A stretch of 64,000 bases of DNA from Thalassotalea hakodatensis (GCF_030295995.1 NZ_AP027365.1:1796066-1860065), one strand, 5' to 3'; shown: positions 8,729 to 19,432, counted from the stretch's first letter. Notes: a model not told the origin generated them from the letters alone. Program-made: numbers and translations.

Positions 8729-8757
8729 AAAAAAAGAGCATTAAAGCTCTTTTTTTA
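8729..8757. terminator. Intrinsic terminator of the liu operon
   Basis: Stem AAAAAAAGAGC / GCTCTTTTTTT with an ATTAA loop. It lies about 30 bp past the stop of the last gene of the minus-strand leucine operon, and is T-tailed on both strands. The rest of the 8409-8788 gap is the DUF3718 promoter and riboswitch leader. Confidence 0.9.
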
Positions 8758-8788
8758 TTATATTTACTAATAAATTTATTGGTAAAAG

Positions 8789-9448
8789 TTATATAAATGT
8801 CATCTCAGGTACATTTTCAGGTATAACAAGTTCACCAGCAGTTAACGCTTTAATCTCTTCTACAGATACACCAGGTGCACGTTCAACCAGATGAAAGCTA
8901 TTATCTTTGATTTCGATAAAGGCTAAATCAGTTAGCACTTTGTTGATACAGCCTTTACCTGTTAATGGTAAGGTACATTGCGAGAGTAACTTAGATTCCC
9001 CGTGCTTAGACGCATGGGTCATAGTAACAATAATGTTTTCAGCACCTGCAACTAAGTCCATTGCACCACCCATGCCTTTAATCAACTTACCAGGGATCAT
9101 ATATGAAGCAATATTGCCCTGAACGTCAACTTCAAAAGCGCCTAATACAGTGAGGTCAACATGCCCACCACGGATCATAGCAAATGATTCTGCTGAATCA
9201 AAAATTGATGCTCCCTTAGCGGTGGTTACTGTTTGCTTACCAGCATTGATTAAGTCAGCGTCTATTTCGTCTTCAGTAGGAAATTGACCCATGCCAAGTA
9301 AACCATTTTCAGATTGCAACATGACTTCCATGCCATTGGGTACGTAATTGGCGACTAATGTAGGAATGCCTATGCCAAGATTTACGTAAAAACCATCTTG
9401 CAGTTCTTGTGCTACGCGTTGCGCAATTTGTTCTCTAGATAAAGCCAT
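8789..9448 (-). CDS. scoB: 3-oxoacid CoA-transferase, subunit B
   Basis: The 219-residue protein is the beta subunit of a type I CoA-transferase. The enzyme activates acetoacetate to acetoacetyl-CoA at the expense of succinyl-CoA (or another acyl-CoA). The catalytic glutamate lies in the family motif SENGLLG, where it forms the glutamyl-CoA thioester. GxGxP-type substrate motifs (NLGIGIPTLVANY) and the GGAMDLVAGA segment are present. The length is normal for the separate subunit. It is the last gene of the liu operon, nine bases after scoA, with a good AAGGAG site before ATG. It feeds the acetoacetate released by HMG-CoA lyase to the divergent thiolase at 17582. Succinyl-CoA as donor is inferred from context; an acetate CoA-transferase (AtoDA) is the alternative. 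Confidence 0.93.
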   Translation of the reverse strand: MALSREQIAQRVAQELQDGFYVNLGIGIPTLVANYVPNGMEVMLQSENGLLGMGQFPTEDEIDADLINAGKQTVTTAKGASIFDSAESFAMIRGGHVDLTVLGAFEVDVQGNIASYMIPGKLIKGMGGAMDLVAGAENIIVTMTHASKHGESKLLSQCTLPLTGKGCINKVLTDLAFIEIKDNSFHLVERAPGVSVEEIKALTAGELVIPENVPEMTFI

Positions 9449-9457
9449 GTTAACTCC

Positions 9458-10159
9458 TTATGCGCTTCTAATTGTGCGTTGTTCGATGCGTTTCTCAAAC
9501 GTCCCTTTAATGAGACGGTTAACGTAAATGCCAGGGGTGTGAATTTCATCAGGTGCTAACTCACCCGGCTCAACGATTTCTTCTACTTCAACTACGGTTA
9601 TTTTGCCTGCAGTAGCAGCCATAGGGTTGAAGTTACGTGCGGTTTTTCTAAACACAAGGTTTCCGTATCGGTCTGCTTTCCATGCTTTTACGATGGCAAA
9701 GTCACCGGTAATGGCTTTTTCTAATATATAGTGACGACCATCAAATTCACGTTCTTCTTTACCTTCGGCCACAGGTGTACCATAACCTGTGGCGGTATAA
9801 AATGCAGGAATACCTGCGCCACCTGCGCGCATTTTCTCAGCGAGTGTACCTTGAGGAGTTAAGATAACTTCAAGTTCACCACTCATCATTTGTCGCTCAA
9901 ACTCAGCATTTTCGCCAACATATGAAGCGAGTATTTTTTTTATTTGTCGATTAGGCAGTAATACCCCTAAACCAAAATCATCAACACCGCAGTTATTTGA
10001 AACAACGGTTAACCCTTTTGTGCCTTTACGTTTGATCTCTGTAATAAGATTTTCCGGTATACCGCATAAGCCAAAACCGCCAGCAATAACTGTCATGTTA
10101 TCTTCTAGCCCTGCTAATGCTTCTTCATAGCTCGACACTACTTTGTCAAAACCCGCCAT
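9458..10159 (-). CDS. scoA: 3-oxoacid CoA-transferase, subunit A
   Basis: The alpha subunit (233 residues) of the same CoA-transferase. It has the CoA-transferase I glycine-rich signature [13 protein letters not shown] near residue 28 and the conserved [14 protein letters not shown] and [16 protein letters not shown] segments. The two subunits form the active heterodimer or heterotetramer in the cytosol. ATG is preceded by AAGGAG at a good distance. It lies 77 bp after the HMG-CoA lyase gene and nine bases before scoB, inside the LiuR operon. Together with the lyase and the thiolase it completes conversion of leucine carbon to acetyl-CoA. Confidence 0.93.
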   Translation of the reverse strand: MAGFDKVVSSYEEALAGLEDNMTVIAGGFGLCGIPENLITEIKRKGTKGLTVVSNNCGVDDFGLGVLLPNRQIKKILASYVGENAEFERQMMSGELEVILTPQGTLAEKMRAGGAGIPAFYTATGYGTPVAEGKEEREFDGRHYILEKAITGDFAIVKAWKADRYGNLVFRKTARNFNPMAATAGKITVVEVEEIVEPGELAPDEIHTPGIYVNRLIKGTFEKRIEQRTIRSA

Positions 10160-10236
10160 GATTAACTCCTTGCTAAATGTAAGATCAACGAGTGTTGCAG
10201 TTGATCATTAAAATTTGAATGATTATAAAAGTAAAG

Positions 10237-11142
10237 CTATTCGCATTTAGCTAAAAATGCATTTGAAACTTTTGAAACCGGTGCCTTGCCGAGTTTGTTA
10301 CTGATATACCAGCCTGCTTCAAGTAAGGTATCGAAGTTAATCCCTGTTTCTATCGCTAAGCCATTTAGCATATAAACAACGTCTTCTGTTGCTACATTAC
10401 CTGAAGCACCCTTAGCATAAGGGCAACCGCCTAAGCCAGCAATGGCTGAGTCGACAACACTTACGCCGTGTTGTAACGCGGCGTAAATATTCGTTAACGC
10501 TTGACCGTAGGTATCATGAAAGTGAACAGCAAGGTGCTTTACGGGGATTCGGGCGCTTACTGCCTGTAACATTTTATTGACACTGGCTACAGTACCTACG
10601 CCAATTGTGTCACCAAGTGAAACTTCATAGCAGCCCATTTTGTATAACTTTTCAGCAACCTCAGCCACTGTATCTGGTGCAATATAACCATCGTAAGGAC
10701 AACCAACTACGCAAGAAACATAACCTCGTACAAGTATGCCATGTTGCTTTGCGGCACGAATAACAGGTTCAAATCGCGCTAGGCTTTCATCTATTGAGCA
10801 ATTAATATTTTTTTGGCTAAATGCTTCTGAAGCAGCACCAAAAATAGCAACTTCTGAAACACCTGCAGCAAGCGCTGCTTCAAAGCCTTTTAAATTAGGA
10901 GTTAATGCCGCATACGTGACGTTTGTTTTTCGTTCTATACCTGCCATTACGTCGGAAGAGGTTGCCATTTGTGGTACCCATTTAGGCGACACAAAGCTTG
11001 CAGCTTCGATATAGCTTAATCCGGCGTTACTCAGTTTGTTAATTAACTGTATTTTATCTTTTGCGGCAACGAGTTCTTTTTCATTTTGTAAGCCGTCTCT
11101 TGGGCCAACTTCAACAATTTTTACTGATTTAGGTAGTGCCAT
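10237..11142 (-). CDS. liuE: Hydroxymethylglutaryl-CoA lyase
   Basis: The 301-residue TIM-barrel enzyme cleaves 3-hydroxy-3-methylglutaryl-CoA into acetyl-CoA and acetoacetate. The N-terminal [11 protein letters not shown] motif holds the metal- and substrate-binding Arg and Asp. The HMG-CoA lyase signature [19 protein letters not shown] holds the catalytic cysteine, and the metal-binding HFHDTYGQ histidines are present. The length is normal for bacterial LiuE/MvaB. Its ATG overlaps the liuD stop as TGATG (11140-11144), so translational coupling is likely. An AAGGAGC site lies just upstream within liuD. The operon position and product fit the fifth step of the liu pathway. Confidence 0.96.
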   Translation of the reverse strand: MALPKSVKIVEVGPRDGLQNEKELVAAKDKIQLINKLSNAGLSYIEAASFVSPKWVPQMATSSDVMAGIERKTNVTYAALTPNLKGFEAALAAGVSEVAIFGAASEAFSQKNINCSIDESLARFEPVIRAAKQHGILVRGYVSCVVGCPYDGYIAPDTVAEVAEKLYKMGCYEVSLGDTIGVGTVASVNKMLQAVSARIPVKHLAVHFHDTYGQALTNIYAALQHGVSVVDSAIAGLGGCPYAKGASGNVATEDVVYMLNGLAIETGINFDTLLEAGWYISNKLGKAPVSKVSNAFLAKCE

Positions 11143-13190
11143 CAGCCTTGCTCCTTGGGCGTAAACGCTAATAGTTCAGCGCCGCCATCTACCATATCGC
11201 CAGTTTGATAATAAACTGTATCGATTATGCCATCTGTAGGTGCCTTAATAGTATGCTCCATTTTCATTGCTTCCATGATCATTAATGGTTGATCTTTCGT
11301 AACCGTATCTCCTTGATTAATTAATACGCTGACCATGGTTCCGTTCATAGGCGCAGTTAAGCCGTTTGCATTATCTTCAGCGTTACTTAACCCACAATCA
11401 GGGCGTATATAAGTAAAATTAAACACGCCATTTGATCTATATAAACTGATATTATCGCCTTCACGACTTATCGTTGCTTGACTGCGATAACCGTCAATAC
11501 TGGTAGAAAGTTCATCACCAACTATTGTTCCTTGACAGTCTAATGTACGTCCTTGAAATGCATGATGCTCAACAGTGATTATGTAGTAGCGTCGATTCCC
11601 CATTCGCTTTTGCTCAACAATAACGGGGTAGTGAGTGTCATTATGCGCTAATGTTAGCTTATGAATGTGGGCTTCATTAAGTCGCCAAGCATTGGTGTGA
11701 TTCCAAGGAGAGTGAGGATCTGTCGTACTTTTAGCGTGTGTTTTAGAGCGTTCAGCTAAAGAGAGCACTAAATACAGAGCAGCCATTGGTAATTCGTTGG
11801 TTAGTGCTTGCTCGGTATCGTGAAAAATATCATCGTGATGTTTTTCGATAAAACCAGTATCAATATTGCGGTTTATGAACGCTTGGCAAGTTGCTAAGTT
11901 ATATAGGAAATCGAGATTAGTGACCACACCATTAATACGGTATTCTGTCAGTGCTTTCGTTAAACGTTGTAGTGCTTTGTCACGATTTTCATCCCAAACA
12001 ATAAGTTTAGCTATCATTGGATCATAAAAAACACTGACTTCATCTCCTTGGCGTACGCCGGTATCCACTCGAACATATTTGCTTTCTTGTGGCGTACGTA
12101 GAAAGCTTAAATTGCCAGTGGCTGGTAAAAAGTCATTATTGGCATCTTCAGCGTAAATACGTGCTTCAAAAGCATGTCCGTGGATCTCAAGTTGGTCTTG
12201 TGTTTTTGGTAAGGCTTCATCAGCTGCGACACGTAGCTGCCATTCAACTAGATCTTGTCTGGTAATTAACTCTGTAACAGGGTGTTCAACCTGTAAACGA
12301 GTATTCATTTCCATAAAATAGAAGGAACCGTCTTGATCAAGTAAGAATTCAACAGTACCTGCCCCTCGGTAACCAATTGCTTTAGCTGACTTTATTGCAG
12401 CTTCACCCATTTTTTCACGTAACGTTTGCGATAAGTTGAATGCAGGTGCTTCTTCGATCACTTTTTGATGTCGGCGTTGCACTGAACAATCACGTTCGAA
12501 CAGATAAACTGCATTGTCATGATTATCACAAAAGACTTGTATTTCAACATGGCGGGGTTGTGTTAAGTATTTTTCCACTAACATCGTGTCGTCACCAAAA
12601 GATGATTTTGCTTCGCGTTTTGCTGCAGCAAAACCTTCGGCAAAGTCTTCTTCGCTCCACACCTGGCGCATACCTTTACCACCACCGCCAGCAGTTGCTT
12701 TTAGCAAGACAGGATAACCCATGTCATCAGCCGCATTTTTAATGACTGCTTCCGTTTGATCATCACCATGGTAACCTGGTACGAGTGGAACTCGTGCTTT
12801 TTCCATGATTGTTTTCGCGGCAGATTTAGAGCCCATGGCTTCAATAGCGCCAACTGGTGGGCCAATAAAGGTAATATTTTCCTGTTCACATAAACGACAA
12901 AATTCTGCATTTTCAGAGAGAAAACCATAGCCAGGGTGTATTGCCTGTGCACCTGTACGTTTTGCTGCCGCAATCACTTTTTCTGATAATAAATAACTCT
13001 CACGAGAGGGAGAGGGGCCAAGATAAACAGCTTCATCTGCCATACTCACATGTAAAGCATTAGCATCAGCGTCAGAATACACCGCCACCGTAGCAATGCC
13101 CATTTTACGGGCTGTTTTAATCACTCTACAAGCTATTTCACCACGGTTAGCAATGAGTATCTTAGTGAACATTGTTGAAGCATGTTGCAT
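11142..13190 (-). CDS. liuD: Methylcrotonyl-CoA carboxylase, biotin-containing alpha subunit
   Basis: This subunit carboxylates its own biotin using ATP and bicarbonate for conversion of 3-methylcrotonyl-CoA to 3-methylglutaconyl-CoA. The biotin carboxylase domain covers about residues 8-455, with [12 protein letters not shown], the ATP loop [12 protein letters not shown] and [14 protein letters not shown] linker (BT-like) region follows. The C-terminal biotinyl domain carries MEAMKMEH, with the biotinylated lysine near residue 643. An ATG at 13205 would overlap liuC. The ATG at 13190 has AAGGA seven bases upstream and lies directly after the liuC stop, so I prefer it. The partner subunit is LiuB. 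The length fits MccA. Confidence 0.95.
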   Translation of the reverse strand: MQHASTMFTKILIANRGEIACRVIKTARKMGIATVAVYSDADANALHVSMADEAVYLGPSPSRESYLLSEKVIAAAKRTGAQAIHPGYGFLSENAEFCRLCEQENITFIGPPVGAIEAMGSKSAAKTIMEKARVPLVPGYHGDDQTEAVIKNAADDMGYPVLLKATAGGGGKGMRQVWSEEDFAEGFAAAKREAKSSFGDDTMLVEKYLTQPRHVEIQVFCDNHDNAVYLFERDCSVQRRHQKVIEEAPAFNLSQTLREKMGEAAIKSAKAIGYRGAGTVEFLLDQDGSFYFMEMNTRLQVEHPVTELITRQDLVEWQLRVAADEALPKTQDQLEIHGHAFEARIYAEDANNDFLPATGNLSFLRTPQESKYVRVDTGVRQGDEVSVFYDPMIAKLIVWDENRDKALQRLTKALTEYRINGVVTNLDFLYNLATCQAFINRNIDTGFIEKHHDDIFHDTEQALTNELPMAALYLVLSLAERSKTHAKSTTDPHSPWNHTNAWRLNEAHIHKLTLAHNDTHYPVIVEQKRMGNRRYYIITVEHHAFQGRTLDCQGTIVGDELSTSIDGYRSQATISREGDNISLYRSNGVFNFTYIRPDCGLSNAEDNANGLTAPMNGTMVSVLINQGDTVTKDQPLMIMEAMKMEHTIKAPTDGIIDTVYYQTGDMVDGGAELLAFTPKEQG

Positions 13191-13191
13191 G

Positions 13192-14007
13192 TTATTGTCC
13201 TTCATTCTTATCTACTTTTTGCCATTGTGGCTGACGCTTTTCAAAAAAAGCATTTAACCCTTCTTGACCCTGATCGGAAACACGAATAGCGGCGATACGC
13301 TCACTGGTAATACCTAATAATTTATTGTCAATGTCTTGAAAAGCGACATCTAAGGCGAGTTGTTTTGCTTGTTGAATCGCTTCTGGGCCATTCGCTAAAA
13401 GTGTTGAAACCATATCATTTACAGTGTTATCGAGCGCTTCAAGATCGACGACTTCATCAACTAACCCTAGTTGATTTGCTTTTTCAGCAAAAAACCTTTC
13501 TGCGGTTTGAAAGTATCGCCTAGCTGCTTTTTGACCAATGGCAGCGACAACGTAAGGGCTGATGGTAGCTGGAATTAGACCTAGTTTTACTTCGCTTAGG
13601 CAAAAGCTAGCTCGGTCACTGGCAATGACAATATCGCAACAGCTAGCTAAGCCAACAGCGCCGCCAAATGCCGCACCTTGCACTTTTGCAATGGTTGTTT
13701 GTGGCATGAAGTTTAATGCGTGTAGCATTTGTGCAAGATTATTGGCATCGTTTAGGTTTTCTTCAAAACTATAATTGGCCATTCGCTTCATCCAAGCTAA
13801 ATCAGCACCCGCTGAAAAGCTTTTACCGTTTGCGGCCAGAATCATAATGCGAATATCGCTGCGTTTAGCAATATCAATGAATAAGCGTTTTAATATATCA
13901 ATGATAGTGTCATCAAACGCGTTATGCTTGTCTGGAGTGTTGAGTGTTACTGTTGCAACACCATAACGATCAACATCAAAAAGTACAGAGTTTTCAAGTG
14001 TATTCAT
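13192..14007 (-). CDS. liuC: 3-methylglutaconyl-CoA hydratase (enoyl-CoA hydratase family)
   Basis: This 271-residue crotonase-fold protein hydrates 3-methylglutaconyl-CoA to HMG-CoA, the fourth step of leucine breakdown. The oxyanion-hole segments AANGKSFSAGADLAWM (about residues 58-73) and AAFGGAVGLASCCDIVIAS (about 110-128) are intact. The fold's catalytic region SEVKLGLIPATISPYV, with the conserved Glu, follows. Specificity for methylglutaconyl-CoA is assigned from operon position between liuB and liuD. The sequence alone would allow a general enoyl-CoA hydratase. The gene starts nine bases after liuB and ends one base before the liuD ATG, so the three genes are tightly coupled. Confidence 0.93.
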   Translation of the reverse strand: MNTLENSVLFDVDRYGVATVTLNTPDKHNAFDDTIIDILKRLFIDIAKRSDIRIMILAANGKSFSAGADLAWMKRMANYSFEENLNDANNLAQMLHALNFMPQTTIAKVQGAAFGGAVGLASCCDIVIASDRASFCLSEVKLGLIPATISPYVVAAIGQKAARRYFQTAERFFAEKANQLGLVDEVVDLEALDNTVNDMVSTLLANGPEAIQQAKQLALDVAFQDIDNKLLGITSERIAAIRVSDQGQEGLNAFFEKRQPQWQKVDKNEGQ

Positions 14008-14015
14008 GTTGCCTC

Positions 14016-15623
14016 CTACATACGGAAGATACCAAACTTGGTCTCTTCAATGGCTTTATTTAATGAAGCGGAAATAGCTAAACCTAATACTTGTCGGGTG
14101 TCCGCGGGGTCAATAACACCATCGTCCCAAAGGCGGGCTGATGCATAGTAGGGATGCCCTTGATGTTCATACGTATCAATAATCGGTTGCTTGAAGGATT
14201 GTTCTGCTTCTGTTGACCAAGTTTCACCGCGTTTTTCTTTCTGATCACGTTTTACTTGTGCGAGTACTCCGGCAGCTTGTTCGCCACCCATCACTGAAAT
14301 TCGTGCATTTGGCCACATAAAGAGAAAGCGTGGGTCATAAGCGCGACCACACATACCATAGTTACCTGCACCGAAACTGCCACCGATTAAGACGGTAAAT
14401 TTAGGCACTTGTGCCGTGGCTACGGCAGTCACCATTTTAGCCCCATGTTTTGCAATGCCACCGGACTCGTATTGTTGGCCCACCATAAAACCAGTGATAT
14501 TTTGTAAAAAGACCAATGGAATTTTACGCTGCGCGCATAACTCAATAAAATGAGCGCCTTTTTGTGCAGACTCTCCAAAAAGAATACCGTTATTAGCGAT
14601 AATACCAACAGGGTAACCAAAAATGCGTGCAAAACCACACACCAATGTTGTGCCATATAATGCTTTAAATTCGTCAAACTCGCTGCCGTCGACAATTCGG
14701 GCAATAATTTCTCTAATATCAAAGGGCTGTTTAGTATCTTTTGGGATGATCCCGTAAATATCTTCTACAGGGTACTCTGGCTCAATTACCGGCTTGATGT
14801 CCATTTGAACAGGCTTAACACGGTTCAGGTTTGTAACGGCAGTTCGGGCCAACTCGAGGGCGTGATTATCATTTTGTGCATAATGATCAGCAACACCTGA
14901 GGTTCGACAATGTACGTCTGCGCCACCTAAGTCTTCTGCCGAAACCACTTCGCCTGTAGCGGCTTTTACTAGAGGAGGGCCAGCGAGAAAAATAGTGCCT
15001 TGTTCTTTTACAATAATAGATTCATCTGCCATTGCTGGCACATAAGCACCACCGGCAGTACATGACCCCATAACTACGGCAATTTGAGGAATGGCTTTCG
15101 CAGACATCGTCGCTTGATTAAAAAAGATACGACCAAAATGTTCTCTATCGGGAAATACATCATCTTGATTAGGAAGGTTGGCGCCACCTGAATCAACTAA
15201 GTAGATACAAGGTAGATTGTTTTCTTGTGCGATGGTTTGTGCTCTTAAATGCTTTTTAACGGTTAGTGGGTAGTAGGTGCCACCTTTCACCGTTGCGTCA
15301 TTAGCTACAATGACACACTCTTGACCACCCACTCTGCCAATACCGGTAATAATTCCAGCGGCCGGTACATCATCATCATAGACCTCATAAGCTGCTAATT
15401 GTGATAGCTCAAGAAATGGAGCACCTGGGTCAAGTAATTCATTAACTCTATCTCTAGGTAATAACTTTCCCCTAGATAGATGTCGATCACGACTGCGTTC
15501 ACCACCACCATGTTTTATTTGATTGAGTTTTTGCTTTAAGTCGTCAACTTGAAGCTGCATATGTTGTGCATTTTCGATGAATTCAGGGCTTCTTGAATTA
15601 ATTTTTGAAATGATCTTAGCCAC
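14016..15623 (-). CDS. liuB: Methylcrotonyl-CoA carboxylase, carboxyltransferase beta subunit
   Basis: The 535-residue subunit transfers the carboxyl group from biotin on LiuD to 3-methylcrotonyl-CoA. It is a two-domain crotonase-fold carboxyltransferase. The first half has [21 protein letters not shown] and [19 protein letters not shown]. The second has [32 protein letters not shown] and [10 protein letters not shown], all typical of MccB. The length is normal. The start is GTG with AAGGTAGC upstream. It lies 85 bp after liuA and nine bases before liuC. With LiuD it forms the cytosolic alpha6-beta6 complex known for this family. Confidence 0.96.
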   Translation of the reverse strand: MAKIISKINSRSPEFIENAQHMQLQVDDLKQKLNQIKHGGGERSRDRHLSRGKLLPRDRVNELLDPGAPFLELSQLAAYEVYDDDVPAAGIITGIGRVGGQECVIVANDATVKGGTYYPLTVKKHLRAQTIAQENNLPCIYLVDSGGANLPNQDDVFPDREHFGRIFFNQATMSAKAIPQIAVVMGSCTAGGAYVPAMADESIIVKEQGTIFLAGPPLVKAATGEVVSAEDLGGADVHCRTSGVADHYAQNDNHALELARTAVTNLNRVKPVQMDIKPVIEPEYPVEDIYGIIPKDTKQPFDIREIIARIVDGSEFDEFKALYGTTLVCGFARIFGYPVGIIANNGILFGESAQKGAHFIELCAQRKIPLVFLQNITGFMVGQQYESGGIAKHGAKMVTAVATAQVPKFTVLIGGSFGAGNYGMCGRAYDPRFLFMWPNARISVMGGEQAAGVLAQVKRDQKEKRGETWSTEAEQSFKQPIIDTYEHQGHPYYASARLWDDGVIDPADTRQVLGLAISASLNKAIEETKFGIFRM

Positions 15624-15708
15624 GTTGCTACCTTAATATTTGTATTAACAACTAAAATTTAGCGTGAACAACGCAAGACTTATGGTTTTATCAGCCTTGC
15701 GTTTAGGG

Positions 15709-16878
15709 TTACTTACTCTCGTTAAAAAGCTCGCGACCAATTAACATTCGGCGAATTTCTGAAGTACCAGCGCCAATTTCGTAGAGTTTTGCATCACGTA
15801 ATAATCGTCCGGCAGGAAATTCATTTATGTAGCCATTTCCGCCAAGTAACTGTATGGCATCTAACGCCATTTTTGTTGCCAACTCTGCAGAATATAAAAT
15901 GACTGCTGCGGCGTCTTTTCGTGTGGTTTCACCGCGGTCACAGGCTTGCGCTACCATATAAACGTACGACTTAGCAGCGTTCATTTGTGTGTACATGTCG
16001 GCGACTTTTCCTTGGACTAACTGAAATTCACCAATAGATTGACCAAACTGTTTTCGGTCATGTACGTAAGGAACAACGAGATCCATACAAGCATCCATAA
16101 TGCCTAAAGGACCACCTGATAATACTAGGCGCTCATAGTCTAAACCTGACATTAATACACGAACACCTTTGCCTTCTTCACCAATAATGTTTTCAGCGGG
16201 TACTTCGCAATTTTCAAATACAAGTTCACACGTGTTAGAGCCACGCATACCCAATTTATCGAGCTTTTGATGGCGACTAAACCCCGGGAAATCTCGTTCT
16301 ACAATAAACGCAGTAATCCCCTTTGAACCTGCAGATACATCTGTTTTGGCATAGATAATAAACACATGGGCATCTGGACCATTAGTGATCCACATTTTAT
16401 TACCATTCAAAATGTATTTATCACCTTGCTTTTCAGCACGAAGTTTCATGCTGACTACATCAGAACCTGCATTGGGTTCAGACATAGCGAGTGCGCCGAT
16501 ATGTTCACCAGTACATAATTTAGGTAAATATTTTAATTTTTGTTCGTGATTACCATTTTTTCGTAACTGGTTTAAGCATAAATTTGACATAGCACCATAG
16601 CTCAGTCCTACTGAAGCGGAAGCGCGAGATATCTCTTGCATGGCAACAACATGTTCTAAATAACCAAGATCTGAGCCACCATACTGCTCTTCAACAGTCA
16701 TACCAAGTAGGCCCATATCACCAAATTTACGCCACAAATCAGCAGGAAATTCGTTGTCTATATCAATTTGAGCAGCGCGTGGAGCAATCTCATCGCGGGC
16801 GAATGCGTTTACTTGGCTACGGATCATCTCAACGGTTTCGCCAAGATTGAAATTAAGTGATGAAAATGTCGAAATCAT
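15709..16878 (-). CDS. liuA: Isovaleryl-CoA dehydrogenase
   Basis: The 389-residue flavoprotein oxidises isovaleryl-CoA to 3-methylcrotonyl-CoA and passes electrons to ETF. It has the acyl-CoA dehydrogenase signatures [13 protein letters not shown] and the C-terminal [18 protein letters not shown]. The segment [16 protein letters not shown] contains the glutamate at the unusual position that defines the isovaleryl-CoA dehydrogenase subgroup. The FAD-contact region [13 protein letters not shown] is intact. It is the first enzyme gene of the operon, 55 bp behind liuR, with GGAAACA-type ribosome-binding sequence before the ATG. Operon context with LiuB-E makes the substrate assignment firm. Confidence 0.95.
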   Translation of the reverse strand: MISTFSSLNFNLGETVEMIRSQVNAFARDEIAPRAAQIDIDNEFPADLWRKFGDMGLLGMTVEEQYGGSDLGYLEHVVAMQEISRASASVGLSYGAMSNLCLNQLRKNGNHEQKLKYLPKLCTGEHIGALAMSEPNAGSDVVSMKLRAEKQGDKYILNGNKMWITNGPDAHVFIIYAKTDVSAGSKGITAFIVERDFPGFSRHQKLDKLGMRGSNTCELVFENCEVPAENIIGEEGKGVRVLMSGLDYERLVLSGGPLGIMDACMDLVVPYVHDRKQFGQSIGEFQLVQGKVADMYTQMNAAKSYVYMVAQACDRGETTRKDAAAVILYSAELATKMALDAIQLLGGNGYINEFPAGRLLRDAKLYEIGAGTSEIRRMLIGRELFNESK

Positions 16879-16933
16879 GTTGTTTCCTTAATTGTAATAT
16901 TTGTCTAGCAATGGGTGCGTTATATTGCGTTTA

Positions 16934-17329
16934 TTATTTATTATTTATGTTATGCAACGCGTCTTTACAGTTTTCTTCTAAACCATCAAGCTCAACTAAT
17001 ACCGCTTGAATGTCTTCTAATTGCTGCGTCAAATCAGATTTCTTTTGGGCAATTAACTTCATTATGGTTGTTAATTGTGTTGCACTTGATCTATCGGCAT
17101 CATAAAGCTCAAACAATCTTCCTGTTTCAGCTAATGAGAAACCTAGACGTTTACCGCGTAAAATTAACTTTAGACGAACTTTGTCTCTTTGGTTATAAAT
17201 TCTTGTTTGACCTTTACGTGTCGGGTGAATTAACCCTTGATCTTCGTAAAAACGTATACTTCGTGTCGTCACATCAAACTCTTTGGCTAACTCGCCAATA
17301 GAGTAGGTTGCATTATTTTTCTTGCTCAT
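16934..17329 (-). CDS. liuR: MerR-family transcriptional regulator of leucine degradation
   Basis: The 131-residue protein has a MerR DNA-binding helix-turn-helix (YSIGELAKEFDVTTRSIRFYEDQGLI, residues 9-34) followed by the RKGQTRIYNQRDKVRLKLI wing. A C-terminal helix of about 45 residues provides dimerisation. The tail lacks the cysteine metal site of metal-sensing MerR proteins, in keeping with LiuR, which responds to a CoA pathway intermediate. It heads the liu operon and so controls itself. Two matching palindromes lie in the divergent region (17374-17389 and 17509-17524), one for each direction. LiuR of related Alteromonadales is known to control exactly these genes. Confidence 0.93.
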   Translation of the reverse strand: MSKKNNATYSIGELAKEFDVTTRSIRFYEDQGLIHPTRKGQTRIYNQRDKVRLKLILRGKRLGFSLAETGRLFELYDADRSSATQLTTIMKLIAQKKSDLTQQLEDIQAVLVELDGLEENCKDALHNINNK

Positions 17330-17373
17330 TTCGCACCCATTATGAATAATAGTGTCGATAACATAGCATGAAC

Positions 17374-17389
17374 TTTACGTTTACGTAAA
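17374..17389. promoter_or_regulatory. Predicted LiuR operator upstream of liuR
   Basis: TTTACGTTTACGTAAA, containing the perfect palindrome GTTTACGTAAAC (17379-17390), lies 45 bp before the liuR start. It shares TTTACGTTTACG with the second site at 17509-17524 read on the other strand, which supports one regulator for both. Confidence 0.75.
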
Positions 17390-17508
17390 CTTCCTTTTTG
17401 GTTTGGCTACCTTATTCTCCTCATATGTGACTATAGTGTGATACGCATAGTGGAAATTTTCTAATACACTGTGTGGTACTTTTCTGCTTTTGAAAGCTTA
17501 AGTTAACG

Positions 17509-17524
17509 TTGGCGTAAACGTAAA
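17509..17524. promoter_or_regulatory. Predicted LiuR operator upstream of the thiolase gene
   Basis: TTGGCGTAAACGTAAA is, in reverse complement, identical to the liuR-side operator at 13 of 16 positions. It lies 58 bp before the thiolase ATG, where a regulator would cover the promoter. Confidence 0.7.
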
Positions 17525-17581
17525 TTTGAGTTAGTCTGTTTAACAAGTCAAATGACACTGTTTTAATTTTTGGAGAATAAT

Positions 17582-18766
17582 ATGTCTACGCAAGATCCTG
17601 TGGTTATTGTTGCTGCTAAGCGAACCCCTATGGGAGGCTTCCTAGGTGGATTGTCAGCGGTAACTGCACCAAACCTTGGTGCAACGGCAATTAAAGCCGC
17701 TGTTGCTGAATCAGGCTTAAGTGCTGACCAAATTGATGAAGTCGTTATGGGCTGTGTATTACCCGCTGGTTTAAAACAAGCACCAGCACGCCAAGCTGCA
17801 CTCGAAGCTGATTTAGATCTTTCAACTGTTTGCACCACAATAAATAAAGTCTGTGGTTCAGGTATGAAGGCGGCTATGCAAGCGCATGATGCTTTAATCG
17901 CTGGCTCTATCGATGTTGCTGTCGCTGGCGGTATGGAGAGTATGACCAATGCTCCTCATCTACTAGCTTCTGGCCGTTCCGGGATTAAAATGGGTAGCGG
18001 ACAATTGCTTGATCACATGATGATTGATGGCCTTGAAAATGCTTATGATGGTATTTCAATGGGGTGTTTTGCTCAAGAAACTGCTGATGAAGCAAGCTTT
18101 ACCCGCGAAGAAATGGATAACTATGCCATTCGCTCATTATCTCGAGCAAATGCAGCAATTGACAGTGGTGCTTTTAACCAAGAGATAGCTTCTGTATCCA
18201 TTAAATCACGTAAAGGCGAGATTATTTTTGATACTGATGAACAGCCGGGGAATGCTCGTCCGGACAAAATTCCTTCATTACGCCCAGCGTTCAAAAAAGA
18301 CGGTACCATTACAGCGGCTAACTCTAGTTCAATATCTGATGGTGCTGCAGCCTTGGTGATGATGAAGCAATCAGAAGCTGAAAAACGCGGTTTAGCACCT
18401 TTATGTAAAATCGTTGCTCATGCAACGCATGCACAAAAGCCTGCTGAATTTACCGTTGCGCCTGTAGGGGCAATGAAAAAAGTATTAGATAAAGCGAATT
18501 GGACTACTGATGAGGTAGAACTTTGGGAAATTAATGAAGCGTTTGCCATGGTAACTATGTTAGCGATTAAGTCTTTATCTCTTGATGTTGAAAAGGTTAA
18601 CGTTAATGGTGGGGCATGTGCGCTTGGTCATCCTTTAGGGGCAAGTGGTGCGCGTATCATGGTAACGTTAATTCATGCGTTAAAAAATAAAGGGTTATCA
18701 AAAGGCGTGGCTTCATTGTGTATTGGTGGCGGTGAAGCAACGGCAATTGCGTTAGAAATGATCTAA
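17582..18766 (+). CDS. atoB: Acetyl-CoA C-acetyltransferase (acetoacetyl-CoA thiolase)
   Basis: The 394-residue thiolase splits acetoacetyl-CoA with CoA into two acetyl-CoA. The acyl-accepting cysteine is C91 in NKVCGSGMKA. NEAFAMV, GGACALGHPLGASGARI and the C-terminal CIGGGEATAI, with the second catalytic cysteine, complete the active site. An in-frame TTG at 17570 is not the start: TGGAG at 17571-17575 is a proper ribosome-binding site for the ATG at 17582. The gene is divergent from the liu operon with its own LiuR-type site and finishes the pathway after the CoA-transferase. In vitro it could also run in the biosynthetic direction (PhaA-like). Confidence 0.94.
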   Translation: MSTQDPVVIVAAKRTPMGGFLGGLSAVTAPNLGATAIKAAVAESGLSADQIDEVVMGCVLPAGLKQAPARQAALEADLDLSTVCTTINKVCGSGMKAAMQAHDALIAGSIDVAVAGGMESMTNAPHLLASGRSGIKMGSGQLLDHMMIDGLENAYDGISMGCFAQETADEASFTREEMDNYAIRSLSRANAAIDSGAFNQEIASVSIKSRKGEIIFDTDEQPGNARPDKIPSLRPAFKKDGTITAANSSSISDGAAALVMMKQSEAEKRGLAPLCKIVAHATHAQKPAEFTVAPVGAMKKVLDKANWTTDEVELWEINEAFAMVTMLAIKSLSLDVEKVNVNGGACALGHPLGASGARIMVTLIHALKNKGLSKGVASLCIGGGEATAIALEMI

Positions 18767-18807
18767 TTGCTATAAATTCATTGATTGATGTTATTGAAAT
18801 GACTTTT

Positions 18808-18839
18808 AAAAACCACTTAATTTTTTAAGTGGTTTTTTT
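18808..18839 (+). terminator. Intrinsic terminator after the thiolase gene
   Basis: Stem AAAAACCACTTA / TAAGTGGTTTTTTT with an ATTTTT loop, about 40 bp after the stop. Confidence 0.9.
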
Positions 18840-18899
18840 GTTGGTATGGCTTTTGAATAAACGTATAGTACTTATTATAACTGTCAATTTTATAACACT

Positions 18900-19322
18900 A
18901 TGCTTGCAATAATGTCTGAAGCACTACCTATTGAGATTAAGGCTGCTGATGAAGCTAAAAAATCGTTAGCTAACATTAGCTCGGTGGTAAATAAATTAGA
19001 AGCGCAATTAAATTTTATTGCGATGACCGCAGGGTGGTTTTCTGATCCAGAACAGGAATTAACCATTGAGTTTTCGGTTAATAGCGAGCCGTTTTTTCCA
19101 AAACAACTATTTCCCGTTGCAGATGAGTTTATCGTTTTAGCCGATGATGTGCATTTTGCTTATCATGATGAACAATGTAAATATCAATGCTATGTTCAAT
19201 TGACCGGTACAGAAATCGAACTAGCGAAACAAAAAAAATCTATACTAGCAGCAATTTTAGATAAGAAATTAACCATTGTATTAAATGAGATTGCCTTAAA
19301 ACAAAGGTTGTCATTCATTTAA
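18900..19322 (+). CDS. Hypothetical protein, 140 residues
   Basis: I do not recognise this small soluble protein. It has no signal peptide or membrane helix. The N-terminal part (residues 10-40) is helical with heptad-like spacing (ADEAKKSLANISSVVNKLEAQL). The middle part is a mixed strand region rich in Phe and acidic residues. The second ATG (18912, MSEALPIEI) is an equally good start. It lies 60 bp past the thiolase terminator and 110 bp before the GH18-LytTR sensor on the same strand. Co-transcription with the sensor is possible but not shown. Confidence 0.6.
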   Translation: MLAIMSEALPIEIKAADEAKKSLANISSVVNKLEAQLNFIAMTAGWFSDPEQELTIEFSVNSEPFFPKQLFPVADEFIVLADDVHFAYHDEQCKYQCYVQLTGTEIELAKQKKSILAAILDKKLTIVLNEIALKQRLSFI

Positions 19323-19432
19323 AATGATTAATCAATTATATGGAATATTTATTCACATCAATTGTGTTTTTCGTTATGCTACACGAACAATTAAAATAAT
19401 ATATGCTTTTGAAATGCATCAATTTCAGATAA

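Noticed and set aside
17570..17581. TTG at 17570 as thiolase start
   Set aside because: It precedes the ribosome-binding site TGGAG; the ATG at 17582 is correctly spaced and matches the thiolase N terminus.
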